From the NCBI RefSeq assembly GCF_042431545.1, contig NZ_JBHLYX010000003.1: 64,000 nucleotides of DNA; one strand, written 5' to 3'. The position numbers and the translations under genes are program-made. The notes beneath the pieces are model-generated. The model did no database searches. It saw only the letters and a list, made by a program, of their open reading frames with translations, and was not told the origin of the DNA. The DNA comes from Pseudoalteromonas xiamenensis. GTDB taxonomy: Bacteria > Pseudomonadota > Gammaproteobacteria > Enterobacterales > Alteromonadaceae. Each line of letters starts with the position of its first letter. Within the stretch, counting starts at the first letter, position 1. Shown in pieces: positions 39,537 through 48,577 of the stretch.

Positions 39537-40448
39537 TTAGGGTGTTAAAATACTTATCCAACCACTGAGTGTTAACGCACTCAACATAGTTGAAAGTACC
39601 ACTCCTCCAGCCAATTGAGGCTGCATAGTATTAAGCTGACGTGAAACTAAATAAGCGTTAACGCCAAGTGGCGCTGCACTCATGAGTGTGACCACTGCAA
39701 TTTGTTGTGATGTTAGCGCGAATCCATATTTAGCCAGAGCAAAGACACTTGCAGGTAAAAGTATCAATTTAATGAGACTGATTAATGCCGCTTCTTTCCA
39801 CATAGATCCAATTTGGTAGTAGCTTAGGTTAGCACCTAAGACAAACAGTGCGCCTGCCAGCGCAGGTTGTCCAGCCAAAATCATGGCATCAAGCAACACA
39901 GATGGGAAAGGTGGCAAGAGCAAATTAGCTAAAATACCTAAAGTGATGCTGGCTACAATGGGATTTTTCACCAAAGAAGACATTATTTGCCGTTTACTTG
40001 CTTCTGGGTTGCGAGCAAGTAAAAAGGTCATTGCAAACAGCAACGCACTGTGAAAAGTAATGATGACAAACACCATTGCACCAGCTTCTAAACCAAATTG
40101 CAGCAAGATAACTGGGAGCGCCACAAGCACGGTATTTGAGTAAGTACACCCCAACGCAAAAACCGCCATATCGACTTTTTTATAGGCCAACACCAAGCTT
40201 CCTATTGCGTATACGATGACAAACGTGAGCACCACAGGTACATAGAAAGATAACATGCTCGCGAGATTCAATTGCGCGTGAAGATCCGCTTTCAACATAT
40301 TGGTAAACAAAAAGAGGGGCAGGATTAAGTTAAAAATAAAATGGCGTATCCCATCGAGTTGAACTGTGTTTACCCAAAGGCGTTTTGAACTGATAAAGCC
40401 AAATAACACGATAAAGGCGAGTGGGAAAATAGTGCTGAATGCGCTCAT
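39537..40448 (-). CDS. AEC family transporter (auxin efflux carrier-like permease)
   Basis: A 303-residue inner-membrane protein with about ten helices arranged as two five-helix halves. Family-like features are FGFISSKRLWVN near the N-terminus, FALGCTYSNTVLVALP near residue 95 with the Asn of the first unwound helix, and LMSAAPLGVNAYLVS near 250. Bacterial members export or take up malate, malonate or amino-acid-like acids; the substrate here is unknown. Confidence 0.87.
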   Translation of the reverse strand: MSAFSTIFPLAFIVLFGFISSKRLWVNTVQLDGIRHFIFNLILPLFLFTNMLKADLHAQLNLASMLSFYVPVVLTFVIVYAIGSLVLAYKKVDMAVFALGCTYSNTVLVALPVILLQFGLEAGAMVFVIITFHSALLFAMTFLLARNPEASKRQIMSSLVKNPIVASITLGILANLLLPPFPSVLLDAMILAGQPALAGALFVLGANLSYYQIGSMWKEAALISLIKLILLPASVFALAKYGFALTSQQIAVVTLMSAAPLGVNAYLVSRQLNTMQPQLAGGVVLSTMLSALTLSGWISILTP

Positions 40449-40698
40449 TTATATAGCTTGAATGGAGTTTTAATTATTATCCCAATCGAACATTGAAGTA
40501 GCAAGCAAAAGGCTATTTGCGTGAATAACTTGCCAAAAAAAGTGATAAACATATTTGATTATTCAATCTGTCTTTCTCGCAAGTGGCAAAGTGTTGACCT
40601 TCAAGCCATGCTTTAGTGAGTCAGGCTTTTGTGTTCGAACAGGTGGGACTACACATAGGAGTAGGCTACAATGCGCATCCATTTTTCGAGGAAGTTGT

Positions 40699-41070
40699 AT
40701 GGAATATCAATTCATTCGAGATCCCCTCTTTGGGATCCGCTGTAAAATGACCGACGAGCACATCTTAGTAGGGCGCTGGTTAAGCGATGAAATTGGCCCT
40801 GAGCGCGTTGCAGAAGTGGTCAAATGGATTGAACTAGTTGAACGTGAGCCTCAAACGCTGGTGGATATGGGGTCGGAAATACGTTTGACCTTAACTCGGC
40901 AAGAAGCATTATTAGAATCACATGCGTTATTCATGGACGACGAGAGCCTGCTTGATGCTTATCGAGATGATCAGCTTGAATTTGATGAAGAAGGATTAGT
41001 TGCGGCGTGTGGTTTTGAAGACTTCAAAGCGCTGATCCACGATTTCTCTGAATTCATCTCGAAGCGCTAG
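40699..41070 (+). CDS. yacL: YacL (UPF0231) family protein
   Basis: A 123-residue protein matching YacL: MEYQFIRDPLFGIRCKM, HILVGRWLSDEIG, DEESLLDAY-like DDESLLDAYRDDQLEFDEEGL, and a C-terminal FEDFKALIHDF. The function is not established; the protein is small, acidic and cytoplasmic. The ATG at 40699 is chosen because CGAGGAAG precedes it and the length equals the family norm; an in-frame extension to 40555 is rejected. A -10-like TACAAT lies at 40667. Confidence 0.9.
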   Translation: MEYQFIRDPLFGIRCKMTDEHILVGRWLSDEIGPERVAEVVKWIELVEREPQTLVDMGSEIRLTLTRQEALLESHALFMDDESLLDAYRDDQLEFDEEGLVAACGFEDFKALIHDFSEFISKR

Positions 41071-41096
41071 CGACGAGATGAATCAATACAGCCTTT

Positions 41097-41801
41097 TTAT
41101 TGTGGTGGCTGTCCGTAGATCTGTTCCGCACGATTGAACAAAACCCAAGATGTAAGAATATATTTGTCATTCGACTTAGGCATGTTTCCGCGGTGCGTAT
41201 GCGTGAAGTAAGCTGGTGCAATCACCATTGAGCCTTTTACAGGTTTCAACTTTCTTTGCTGGTAAAAGAACTCAGTCTCTCCACCTTCTTCAACATCATT
41301 TAAATAAAACATAAACAGAACTACCCGATGCAATGCTTCGTTGTGCCCAAGCTGCGGGTAAACTTCACTGTGCCAGTAAGGATAACCACCTTGATTAATC
41401 GGGTATTTTTGTGCCTGTATCGGCCCTAAGCGGAATAACTGCTGCGTCAGTATGGGAAGCTGAGGTTTGGCCACTTCTTCAAAGTTATCAGCGGTAATGT
41501 CAACGGGTTGGCCTGTTTGTGGATGATACACTTTCAGTCCAAACGCTCCGATCATCATAAAAAAGTGTTCTTCAATGTATTCAAATAGGTATTTTGCCGT
41601 AACTTGTTGAATGTGTGTCAGTTGCTTGGCATAGTCAGGGAAAGAATTTAAATACAAATCCTGACTGACTTTTTTACTCGTATCAATGCCGCCAGAAGTA
41701 CGGCCTTGAGTGATATGCGGGGAGTTATCAAATGTTTGAACGAATTGATCGCAAAAGTCTGCGCTTAACGCATTTTCGTAAATACGAATAAAATCAGTCA
41801 T
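41097..41801 (-). CDS. 2-oxoglutarate/Fe(II) dioxygenase, prolyl 4-hydroxylase-like
   Basis: A 234-residue protein with the double-stranded beta-helix pattern of prolyl 4-hydroxylases. The iron site appears as YWHSEVYP near residue 145 (His-x-Glu rather than the usual His-x-Asp) and the distal His in FTHTHRG near 202. The oxoglutarate-binding basic residue may be in DKYILTSWVL. FMFYLNDVEEGGETEF is the family strand between the ligands. The substrate is unknown. It starts 28 bp from the divergent thioesterase gene. Confidence 0.82.
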   Translation of the reverse strand: MTDFIRIYENALSADFCDQFVQTFDNSPHITQGRTSGGIDTSKKVSQDLYLNSFPDYAKQLTHIQQVTAKYLFEYIEEHFFMMIGAFGLKVYHPQTGQPVDITADNFEEVAKPQLPILTQQLFRLGPIQAQKYPINQGGYPYWHSEVYPQLGHNEALHRVVLFMFYLNDVEEGGETEFFYQQRKLKPVKGSMVIAPAYFTHTHRGNMPKSNDKYILTSWVLFNRAEQIYGQPPQ

Positions 41802-41829
41802 AAGAACCTAACTTGTTATTGGAATTTTT

Positions 41830-42225
41830 ATGTATAAATTGATGGAACAAGTACACCCTCGTTTTAGCGAAACGGATGCGCTCGGACACATTAACAATAC
41901 CGTAGTCCCTGTTTGGTTTGAAGCCGCGCGTACCCCAATCTTCAAAATATTTACACCAAACCTTGATCCAAAGCAGTGGAAGCTCATCATTGCCAAAATC
42001 GAAGTTGAGTTCAAAGGCGAACTTTTTTATGGCGAAGACGTCGAGATCCGAACAGGGATAGAACGCATTGGTAATAGTTCTTATGTGATAATTCAAGAAG
42101 CTTGGCAAGGGGGGCGCGCGTGTGCCGTGGGGAAAACCATTATGGTGCGATATAGCTTTGCAGATAAATCAGCGGTGTCCTTGTCAGAAGAAGAGCGTAC
42201 GGGACTATCCGCATTCCTCATCTGA
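41830..42225 (+). CDS. Acyl-CoA thioesterase, hotdog fold (4HBT/YbgC-like)
   Basis: A 131-residue protein with the hotdog thioesterase pattern: RFSETDALGHINNTVVPVWFEAAR, in which the Asp-x-x-x-His-x-Asn motif supplies the catalytic acid, and LFYGEDVEIRTGIERIG near residue 70. It hydrolyses acyl-CoA thioesters; chain-length preference cannot be read. The start ATG has TTGGAA upstream. The stop is followed by a hairpin shared with the convergent membrane-protein gene. Confidence 0.87.
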   Translation: MYKLMEQVHPRFSETDALGHINNTVVPVWFEAARTPIFKIFTPNLDPKQWKLIIAKIEVEFKGELFYGEDVEIRTGIERIGNSSYVIIQEAWQGGRACAVGKTIMVRYSFADKSAVSLSEEERTGLSAFLI

Positions 42226-42236
42226 GTTTAAATAAC

Positions 42237-42274
42237 GTGCAACTCTCCCTTTGAACATTTGGGGAGAATTGCAC
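42237..42274. terminator. Hairpin between convergent genes
   Basis: GTGCAA-C-TCTCCC pairs with GGGAGA-A-TTGCAC (one mismatch) around a 12-nt loop, 12 bp after the thioesterase stop. No T tract follows on either side. Confidence 0.5.
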
Positions 42275-42299
42275 CCTTGTCAATCGTAGTCTCTACGCA

Positions 42300-43394
42300 T
42301 TATTTAGGTTGCTTGAACTGGTGACCAAGCGCCGCGGAAATACACGGTTTGACTTCGTATCGGTATCGCAAAGGTTGCGTTGAGTCTCGGAAAATTTCAA
42401 CTATCTCAAAATCATTTAATTCCACAATACGACTCTGTGTATCATGCTCACAACGTGACTTTTCATCGGCTTCCTGAAAATAAACGAAATTCGCGATGAA
42501 CTGTTTTATATGTTGGTCGTAGGCTTGCCCTTTTTGGCGGATCTTTGAGTTTCGTTCGCGTACTTTGTCCAATTTCAACTGGTTCGCACTGACGTTTTCC
42601 GGCTGGGGAGTCGGTGAGTCCTCTGATTGTAATTGAACATCTAAACTGATACCGAGCGGTTCTTCAGGTTCAGCGTCTTGTGGAGCATCCTCATTATTGA
42701 CATCAATAACCCCATCAAAACCTCGCGCAATTCCGCTCAGCGTTTCATTTATACTGGTTGATAAGCCGCTCTCTTGTGTCATGGTCACTGCAGCCGCTAA
42801 CAACGTTAGGCTAAATCCATAACGCACAATGCCGGTGATAAATGGAAAACGATAATCTGGTGAATGAAAATATTCATGGACACCTAATGGTCTTAATATG
42901 AGCAAGGCTAAAAGATACAGCGGCATAGCCAATTGCGTAATCAATAAGACAAACAAAGTGGTGATGGCAAACCATGAAGGGATGGAAAGTAATAGTGCCA
43001 TATTGTGACTGTAGGGAAATTTGTCTGCATTTAGGCCGGTGATATCGTTGATCATGCCTGCAGCTTGAACTAAGGCATAATTGGCGACAAAGGCATAAAA
43101 CAACAAGATGATTGCTTTACCCGGTAAACTTTCCCAAAAATGGTAGAAGCGAGGCCAAAATTCAACAACGAGCGCAATGAGTGCAATGAACAGTGCAAAA
43201 TTTATAAAAGGATTCGAAAAAGTGGGTGGTGTCTCGTCCATCACTGGCAAATCGACAAACAACCCGTTAAGACAAATCATCAAAGCTGAAAAGTAACAAC
43301 GTTGTGGAAATGTGAGGCTAAGCCAAAAAGATTTTATGCGGACGAGTCCAAATCGACTCGACCAGCGTTTTATGGGAGCGAGCAAGCGCATCAT
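42300..43394 (-). CDS. Membrane protein of unknown function
   Basis: A 364-residue protein I do not recognise. The N-terminal ~215 residues contain about six membrane helices, including a pair around residues 60-85 and 95-115 and a long pair near 135-170. The C-terminal part is soluble and strongly charged, with a Glu/Asp/Pro-rich linker (about 235-275) and a basic KVRERNSKIRQKGQ stretch, then a small folded end with two Cys (about residues 316 and 354). Such a layout suggests a membrane sensor or scaffold, but no domain supports a specific role. It lies 43 bp downstream of uvrA on the same strand. Confidence 0.7.
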   Translation of the reverse strand: MMRLLAPIKRWSSRFGLVRIKSFWLSLTFPQRCYFSALMICLNGLFVDLPVMDETPPTFSNPFINFALFIALIALVVEFWPRFYHFWESLPGKAIILLFYAFVANYALVQAAGMINDITGLNADKFPYSHNMALLLSIPSWFAITTLFVLLITQLAMPLYLLALLILRPLGVHEYFHSPDYRFPFITGIVRYGFSLTLLAAAVTMTQESGLSTSINETLSGIARGFDGVIDVNNEDAPQDAEPEEPLGISLDVQLQSEDSPTPQPENVSANQLKLDKVRERNSKIRQKGQAYDQHIKQFIANFVYFQEADEKSRCEHDTQSRIVELNDFEIVEIFRDSTQPLRYRYEVKPCISAALGHQFKQPK

Positions 43395-43436
43395 GTCATC
43401 CCTGTTTTTTTATTATGATGCGCTCATCTTAGGGTC

Positions 43437-46256
43437 TTAAAGTAGGGGTTTCAAGTATTTCCCTGTGTGAGATTGAGGACAATCAGCAACTGCCTCAGGT
43501 GTGCCCGAGATTAAGATCTGCCCTCCACCTGAACCGCCTTCTGGACCCAAATCAACAATCCAATCTGCCGTTTTAATCACATCAAGGTTGTGCTCAATAA
43601 CGACAATTGTATTTCCATGGTCACGCAATCGATGCAATACGGTTAACAGTTGAGCGATGTCGTGGAAATGAAGACCCGTGGTTGGTTCATCCAATATGTA
43701 TAGCGTCTTACCGGTATCACGTTTAGACAACTCTCTTGCCAGTTTTACACGCTGTGCTTCACCACCAGACAAGGTTGTTGCTGCTTGACCCAAGCGAATA
43801 TAAGACAAGCCAACGTCCATCAACGTTTTCAACTTCCGATGGATAGCTGGAATGTTAGTAAAGAACTCACATGCATCTTCGACCGTCATCTCAAGGACTT
43901 CGTGAATATTCTTACCTTTGTACAAGACTTCTAATGTTTCACGGTTATAGCGTTTACCCGTACAGACATCACAAGGTACATAAACATCAGGCAAAAAGTG
44001 CATTTCAACTTTGATCACGCCATCACCCTGACATGCTTCGCAGCGTCCGCCTTTGACGTTAAAGCTAAAGCGCCCAACTTTGTAACCGCGAGAGCGAGCT
44101 TCTTGGGTGCCTGCAAACAATTCTCGGATCCCTGTAAAAATTCCGGTGTAAGTTGCAGGATTAGATCGTGGTGTACGACCGATAGGGCTTTGATCAATGT
44201 CGATCACTTTGTCGAAATGATCGAGGCCTTTAATTTCTTTGTACGGTGCAGGCTCCGCGGTCGTTGCCCCGTTTAATTCTGTCTGCGCAAGCTGATACAA
44301 CGTGTCGTTAATTAACGTTGATTTACCTGAACCAGATACACCCGTAACACACGTCATTAAACCGACGGGTAACTTTACATCAACGTTTTTCAAGTTGTTG
44401 CCACTTGCACCAAATAGTTCAAGCCATTTATCACTTGGTGCGTTGCGCTCTTTTGGTACTTCAATGCATTTAGTGCCAACAAGATATTGCCCAGTTAGAG
44501 AGTCTTTACATGCCATGATGTCATCACGAGAACCTTCCGCTACAACACGACCTCCATGCACGCCAGCTCCTGGGCCAATATCGATAATATGGTCTGCCGC
44601 ACGAATTGCATCTTCGTCGTGTTCAACGACAATGACGGTATTGCCAAGATCTCGAAGGTGCGTCAATGTGCTGAGTAGTCTGTCGTTATCACGTTGGTGT
44701 AAACCAATAGATGGTTCGTCTAGCACGTACATTACGCCAACGAGCCCAGCTCCTATTTGACTGGCAAGTCGAATACGCTGTGCCTCACCACCCGAAAGGG
44801 TTTCGGCACTGCGTTCGAGCGACAGGTAATTGAGGCCAACGTTGACCAAAAAGCTCAATCGATCTCGGATCTCTTTTAATATTTTCTCAGCAATTTGTGC
44901 TTTTTGACCGGTAAGCTGAATTTCGGTGAAAAACTGCAATGCGTCACCAATGCTCATTAACGTGACCGTTGGTAAGTTTGTTTTACCGATGAAAACATGG
45001 CGAGCTTCTTCACGTAGTCGAGAACCGTGGCAGGTTGGACACGCTTGTGAGGTTTGGTATTTTGCCAGTTCTTCACGCACCGAGTTCGATTCTGTTTCGT
45101 GATAACGGCGCTGCATGTTGTTCAAGATGCCTTCGAACTCATGATGGCGCGTTAATACATCGCCACGGTCATTCCGATAGTGAAAGGCTAATTTCGTTTT
45201 TCCACTGCCTTCGAGCACGACTTTTTGCGCTGCTGTAGGTAGTGAGTTAAACGGCGTATCTAGATCAAAATCGTAGTGTTCCGCGACAGATTGCAACATC
45301 TGAAAATAGTAGAAACTGCGTTTATCCCAGCCTTTGACTGCGCCTCCCGCTAAACTCAGTTCAGGATTATGAACAACACGTCTGGGATCAAAGTATTGTC
45401 TCACACCAAGGCCATCACAGCTTTGACAAGCACCTGCTGGGTTATTGAATGAGAACAAACGAGGCTCTAATTCTGTCATTGCATACCCACAAGTTGGGCA
45501 AGCAAAGTTCGCTGAAAACACCATTTCTTCGGAGAGTGATTCATCCATCGCGGCGATTTGTGCAATGCCACCAGATAACTCAAGTGCAGTCTCGAAAGAC
45601 TCAGCCAAGCGTTGTTGTAAATCGGCTTTTACTTTAAATCGGTCAACAACCACTTCGATGGTGTGTTTTTTGTGAAGTTCAAGCGTTGGCGGATCGGATA
45701 AATCACACACTTCACCGTCAATTCGGGCACGAATATAACCCTGTGCAGCGAGCTGTTCTAACAATTTGACGTGCTCGCCTTTTCGCTCTTTAACCACCGG
45801 AGCAAGGAGCATTAATTTACTGCCTTCAGGCAGTGCAAGTACACTATCGACCATTTGTGACACTGTTTGTGCTGATAATGGCAGGTCATGCGTAGGACAG
45901 CGTGGCTCGCCCACGCGGGCAAACAGTAGACGTAAGTAATCGTATATTTCAGTAATAGTGCCCACTGTTGAGCGAGGGTTATGAGACGTGGATTTCTGTT
46001 CGATTGAAATGGCGGGAGAAAGCCCTTCAATATGGTCAACATCGGGCTTTTCCATCAAGGATAAAAATTGTCGAGCATAGGCGGAAAGCGACTCGACGTA
46101 GCGACGTTGTCCTTCAGCATAAAGGGTATCGAATGCAAGCGACGATTTACCCGAACCAGATAGGCCGGTTATCACTATAAGTTTATCACGAGGGATCGTC
46201 AGTGAAATGTCTTTCAAGTTGTGCGTTCTAGCACCACGTACTTCAATATTGTCCAT
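43437..46256 (-). CDS. uvrA: Excinuclease ABC subunit A
   Basis: A 939-residue DNA damage sensor of nucleotide excision repair. Two ABC ATPase modules: the first Walker A GLSGSGKSSLAF near residue 32 and signature LSGGEAQRIRLASQ near 487; the second Walker A GVSGSGKSTLIN near 640 and signature LSGGEAQRVKLAREL near 830. Zinc fingers appear as CPTCGYAMTE...CQSC near 255-280 and CEACQGDG...CDVC near 735-760. The start at 46256 (MDNIEVRGARTHNLK) matches the family and has AAGG at good spacing; the longer frame would run over the LexA box. The gene is SOS-controlled. Confidence 0.97.
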   Translation of the reverse strand: MDNIEVRGARTHNLKDISLTIPRDKLIVITGLSGSGKSSLAFDTLYAEGQRRYVESLSAYARQFLSLMEKPDVDHIEGLSPAISIEQKSTSHNPRSTVGTITEIYDYLRLLFARVGEPRCPTHDLPLSAQTVSQMVDSVLALPEGSKLMLLAPVVKERKGEHVKLLEQLAAQGYIRARIDGEVCDLSDPPTLELHKKHTIEVVVDRFKVKADLQQRLAESFETALELSGGIAQIAAMDESLSEEMVFSANFACPTCGYAMTELEPRLFSFNNPAGACQSCDGLGVRQYFDPRRVVHNPELSLAGGAVKGWDKRSFYYFQMLQSVAEHYDFDLDTPFNSLPTAAQKVVLEGSGKTKLAFHYRNDRGDVLTRHHEFEGILNNMQRRYHETESNSVREELAKYQTSQACPTCHGSRLREEARHVFIGKTNLPTVTLMSIGDALQFFTEIQLTGQKAQIAEKILKEIRDRLSFLVNVGLNYLSLERSAETLSGGEAQRIRLASQIGAGLVGVMYVLDEPSIGLHQRDNDRLLSTLTHLRDLGNTVIVVEHDEDAIRAADHIIDIGPGAGVHGGRVVAEGSRDDIMACKDSLTGQYLVGTKCIEVPKERNAPSDKWLELFGASGNNLKNVDVKLPVGLMTCVTGVSGSGKSTLINDTLYQLAQTELNGATTAEPAPYKEIKGLDHFDKVIDIDQSPIGRTPRSNPATYTGIFTGIRELFAGTQEARSRGYKVGRFSFNVKGGRCEACQGDGVIKVEMHFLPDVYVPCDVCTGKRYNRETLEVLYKGKNIHEVLEMTVEDACEFFTNIPAIHRKLKTLMDVGLSYIRLGQAATTLSGGEAQRVKLARELSKRDTGKTLYILDEPTTGLHFHDIAQLLTVLHRLRDHGNTIVVIEHNLDVIKTADWIVDLGPEGGSGGGQILISGTPEAVADCPQSHTGKYLKPLL

Positions 46257-46286
46257 GTTGACCTTGTATATTACTGAAACGTATAA

Positions 46287-46302
46287 CTGTGATTTTGTAC
46301 AG
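46287..46302 (-). promoter_or_regulatory. LexA (SOS) box of uvrA
   Basis: CTGT-GATTTTGT-ACAG fits the CTGT-N8-ACAG LexA consensus, 31 bp upstream of the uvrA start codon. It is 86 bp before the divergent solute-binding protein gene, which may also be affected. Confidence 0.85.
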
Positions 46303-46387
46303 TATCGCATACTTTTTGAAAAAGTAGAGACTCTTTTTAAAAACCAACTAAGCTATTTAATAGAGTGAGTTAAACTACGACAAATAG

Positions 46388-47137
46388 ATGTACCGAATTA
46401 TTTTATTTGCGTGTTTTGTTTTCGTATTTAGCAGTTATGGCTGCGAAATAACAGTTCGTTTTGAACGATACGGAGTACAAGCGCAAAAAGATCCTGAATT
46501 GGGTTGGCATGGCCTTGATGTTGATTTTGCCAAAGCGTTACTTGAAAAAGCGGGTTGCAAATATCGTTTTGTCAGCACGCCTTGGGGTCGTGCAATTAAA
46601 ATGCTGGAACTAGGCGATTTAGATCTTGTTTTGAGTGTGAGTGATAATCCGAAGAGACGTGCTTTTGCGTATTTTGTCGGCCCTCAACGTATGGAAAATA
46701 TTGTCTTCGCAGTACATCGAGACGCTCCGGTTGAGTTGAATTCAATGGAGCAATTATTTGCGCTTGATAGGCCAGTGGCAATTCAGCGTGGGGCATTTTA
46801 CGGTCAAAATTTTGAGACTCATTTAGCGGCGCTGAAAGATCCAGAACAGCAATTTATCTATGTTGCGGACAATAACGTTAAGATTAACTTGCTTAAAAAT
46901 CAGCGTATCAGCGGTTTTCTAGAAGAAAAATACAACTTACTTTATCAGATAGAAAATAATCCAAACTTTTCAGAGGTGAGGATCAATACGTTTATCGTGA
47001 ATCAGGAGCCCGTGTATTACGCGTTTAGTAAAAAGTCCATCACGCCAGAACAACTCACGCAGTTTGAAGCAGCCTACATTGCGTTACAAAAAAGTGGTGA
47101 ACTCAAAGCGATTTTGAAGAAGTACAAGCTAGATTAA
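46388..47137 (+). CDS. Periplasmic solute-binding protein, amino-acid ABC type (SBP_bac_3)
   Basis: A 249-residue protein with a signal peptide (about 1-18, ending SSYG). It has WHGLDVDFAKALLEKAGCKYRF near residue 40, the usual second-strand motif, GDLDLVLSVSDNPKRR near 77, and a two-domain periplasmic binding protein pattern throughout. No ABC permease or ATPase is adjacent, so it may be an orphan or a sensor-like binding protein. Two Cys (about residues 19 and 56) could form a disulfide. It is divergent from uvrA. Confidence 0.85.
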   Translation: MYRIILFACFVFVFSSYGCEITVRFERYGVQAQKDPELGWHGLDVDFAKALLEKAGCKYRFVSTPWGRAIKMLELGDLDLVLSVSDNPKRRAFAYFVGPQRMENIVFAVHRDAPVELNSMEQLFALDRPVAIQRGAFYGQNFETHLAALKDPEQQFIYVADNNVKINLLKNQRISGFLEEKYNLLYQIENNPNFSEVRINTFIVNQEPVYYAFSKKSITPEQLTQFEAAYIALQKSGELKAILKKYKLD

Positions 47138-47187
47138 TTGTGTTAGACTAATCGCCGCTTTTTAAAACAGTAAACAATTCGGTAATT

Positions 47188-48555
47188 ATGTCGTCAGCTG
47201 CGCTTAATCAATTGGAAAAACGCGCTGCCATTTCATTGGCCAGTGTTTTTGCGTTTCGAATGTTAGGTTTGTTCATGCTCATGCCGGTATTGGCAGTGTA
47301 TGGACAACATTATCAAGATGTTTCCCCTCTGTGGATTGGTATTGCTATTGGCGCTTATGGCCTTACACAAGCGTTGCTTCAAATCCCAATGGGATGGTTA
47401 TCCGATAGACTTGGGCGAAAGCCAGTTATCGTGGGCGGCCTCTGTGTTTTTGCGCTTGGTTCCGTTATTGCCGCGATGGCTGAATCCATTCATTGGGTCG
47501 CAGTCGGACGTGCATTGCAAGGGATGGGCGCTATCGCGAGTGCTTTGTTAGCATTGGCGGCAGATTTGAGTCGCGACGAGCAAAGGCCAAAAGTGATGGC
47601 CGTGATTGGTATGTGCATTGGCATGAGTTTCGCCGTTGCCATGTTACTTGGGCCGATGGTAGCAGCATCGTTTGGTGTTACAGGCGTATTTTGGCTGACA
47701 GCCGCGTTGGCACTTTTAGGTATAGGTATTATTTTGTTCCTTGTGCCCAATGCGGTTAGCCGAGCACCAAAAGGTGACACCGTTGCAAGTATCAGTGCAA
47801 TTAAGCAGCTTATTAGAGATGGACAACTGATCCGCCTTGATTTTGGGGTACTCTTGTTGCATTTAACCATGACGACCCTGTTTGTATCTTTACCGGGGCA
47901 ATTGATAAAAGATGGGCTTGCTGCAGAATCTCATTGGAAATTGTACATTCCCGTCTTTCTACTGGCGTTCGTGCTCATGGCCCCGATGATGGTTATCGCC
48001 ATCAAAAAACAACAGGAACGCGCCGTTTTCCTATTGTGTATATCACTGCTCGTTTTGAGTACCGGATTGCTGAGCATGCTGGCTACAAACGTTTGGGCAA
48101 TTGCAGGCTGTTTGCTGATTTATTTCATTGCATTTAACTTTCTTGAAGCAACCATGCCAGCACTTGTATCTCGCTTAGCGCCAGCTGCACAAAAGGGCGC
48201 GGCAATGGGGATATTTTCCTCTGGCCAATTCTTCGGAGCGTTTTTAGGTGGGATGCTCGGTGGAGTGTTGGCGCAATATTTTAATGCGCAGATGGTGTTT
48301 GCGGCTTCGGCTATGGTTGGGTTAATATGGTTACTTATTGCTTGGGGAATGCAAATCCCTCAACGTAGCAAAGTGATCAATATTTTGGCCGATATCGCCA
48401 ATGATAAGGCCGCACAAGAGCTTGCTGCGAAACTTGTCGCGCTACCAGGTGTATTGGAAGCGACAGTAGTGAACGAAGAAAATCGTTGCTATTTAAAAGT
48501 GGATGAAAAAGAGTTTGATTTAAACGCGGCAAGACAACTTGCTGGGTTAAGCTAA
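47188..48555 (+). CDS. yajR: MFS transporter YajR with C-terminal YAM domain
   Basis: A 455-residue drug/proton-type MFS carrier with 12 helices (about residues 15-385) and a C-terminal ferredoxin-like YAM domain (about 395-455). The motif A loop LSDRLGRKPVIVGG is near residue 70. The YAM part contains LAAKLVALPGVLEATV and FDLNAARQLAG. Escherichia coli YajR has the same layout; its substrate is unknown. ssb follows 22 bp downstream and may be partly cotranscribed. Confidence 0.9.
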   Translation: MSSAALNQLEKRAAISLASVFAFRMLGLFMLMPVLAVYGQHYQDVSPLWIGIAIGAYGLTQALLQIPMGWLSDRLGRKPVIVGGLCVFALGSVIAAMAESIHWVAVGRALQGMGAIASALLALAADLSRDEQRPKVMAVIGMCIGMSFAVAMLLGPMVAASFGVTGVFWLTAALALLGIGIILFLVPNAVSRAPKGDTVASISAIKQLIRDGQLIRLDFGVLLLHLTMTTLFVSLPGQLIKDGLAAESHWKLYIPVFLLAFVLMAPMMVIAIKKQQERAVFLLCISLLVLSTGLLSMLATNVWAIAGCLLIYFIAFNFLEATMPALVSRLAPAAQKGAAMGIFSSGQFFGAFLGGMLGGVLAQYFNAQMVFAASAMVGLIWLLIAWGMQIPQRSKVINILADIANDKAAQELAAKLVALPGVLEATVVNEENRCYLKVDEKEFDLNAARQLAGLS

Positions 48556-48577
48556 TTTAGTTTGAGGAGACGGTGCC

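Noticed and set aside
40555..40698. N-terminal extension of yacL
   Set aside because: The 48 extra residues lack family similarity, while the ATG at 40699 has a good ribosome-binding site and gives the normal length.
44302..44760. 152-codon open frame on the plus strand inside uvrA
   Set aside because: It is antisense to the conserved ATPase core of uvrA, has no ribosome-binding site and no recognisable product; a shadow frame.
47490..47870. 126-codon minus-strand frame inside yajR
   Set aside because: Mirror of the hydrophobic codons of the transporter; no start signal.
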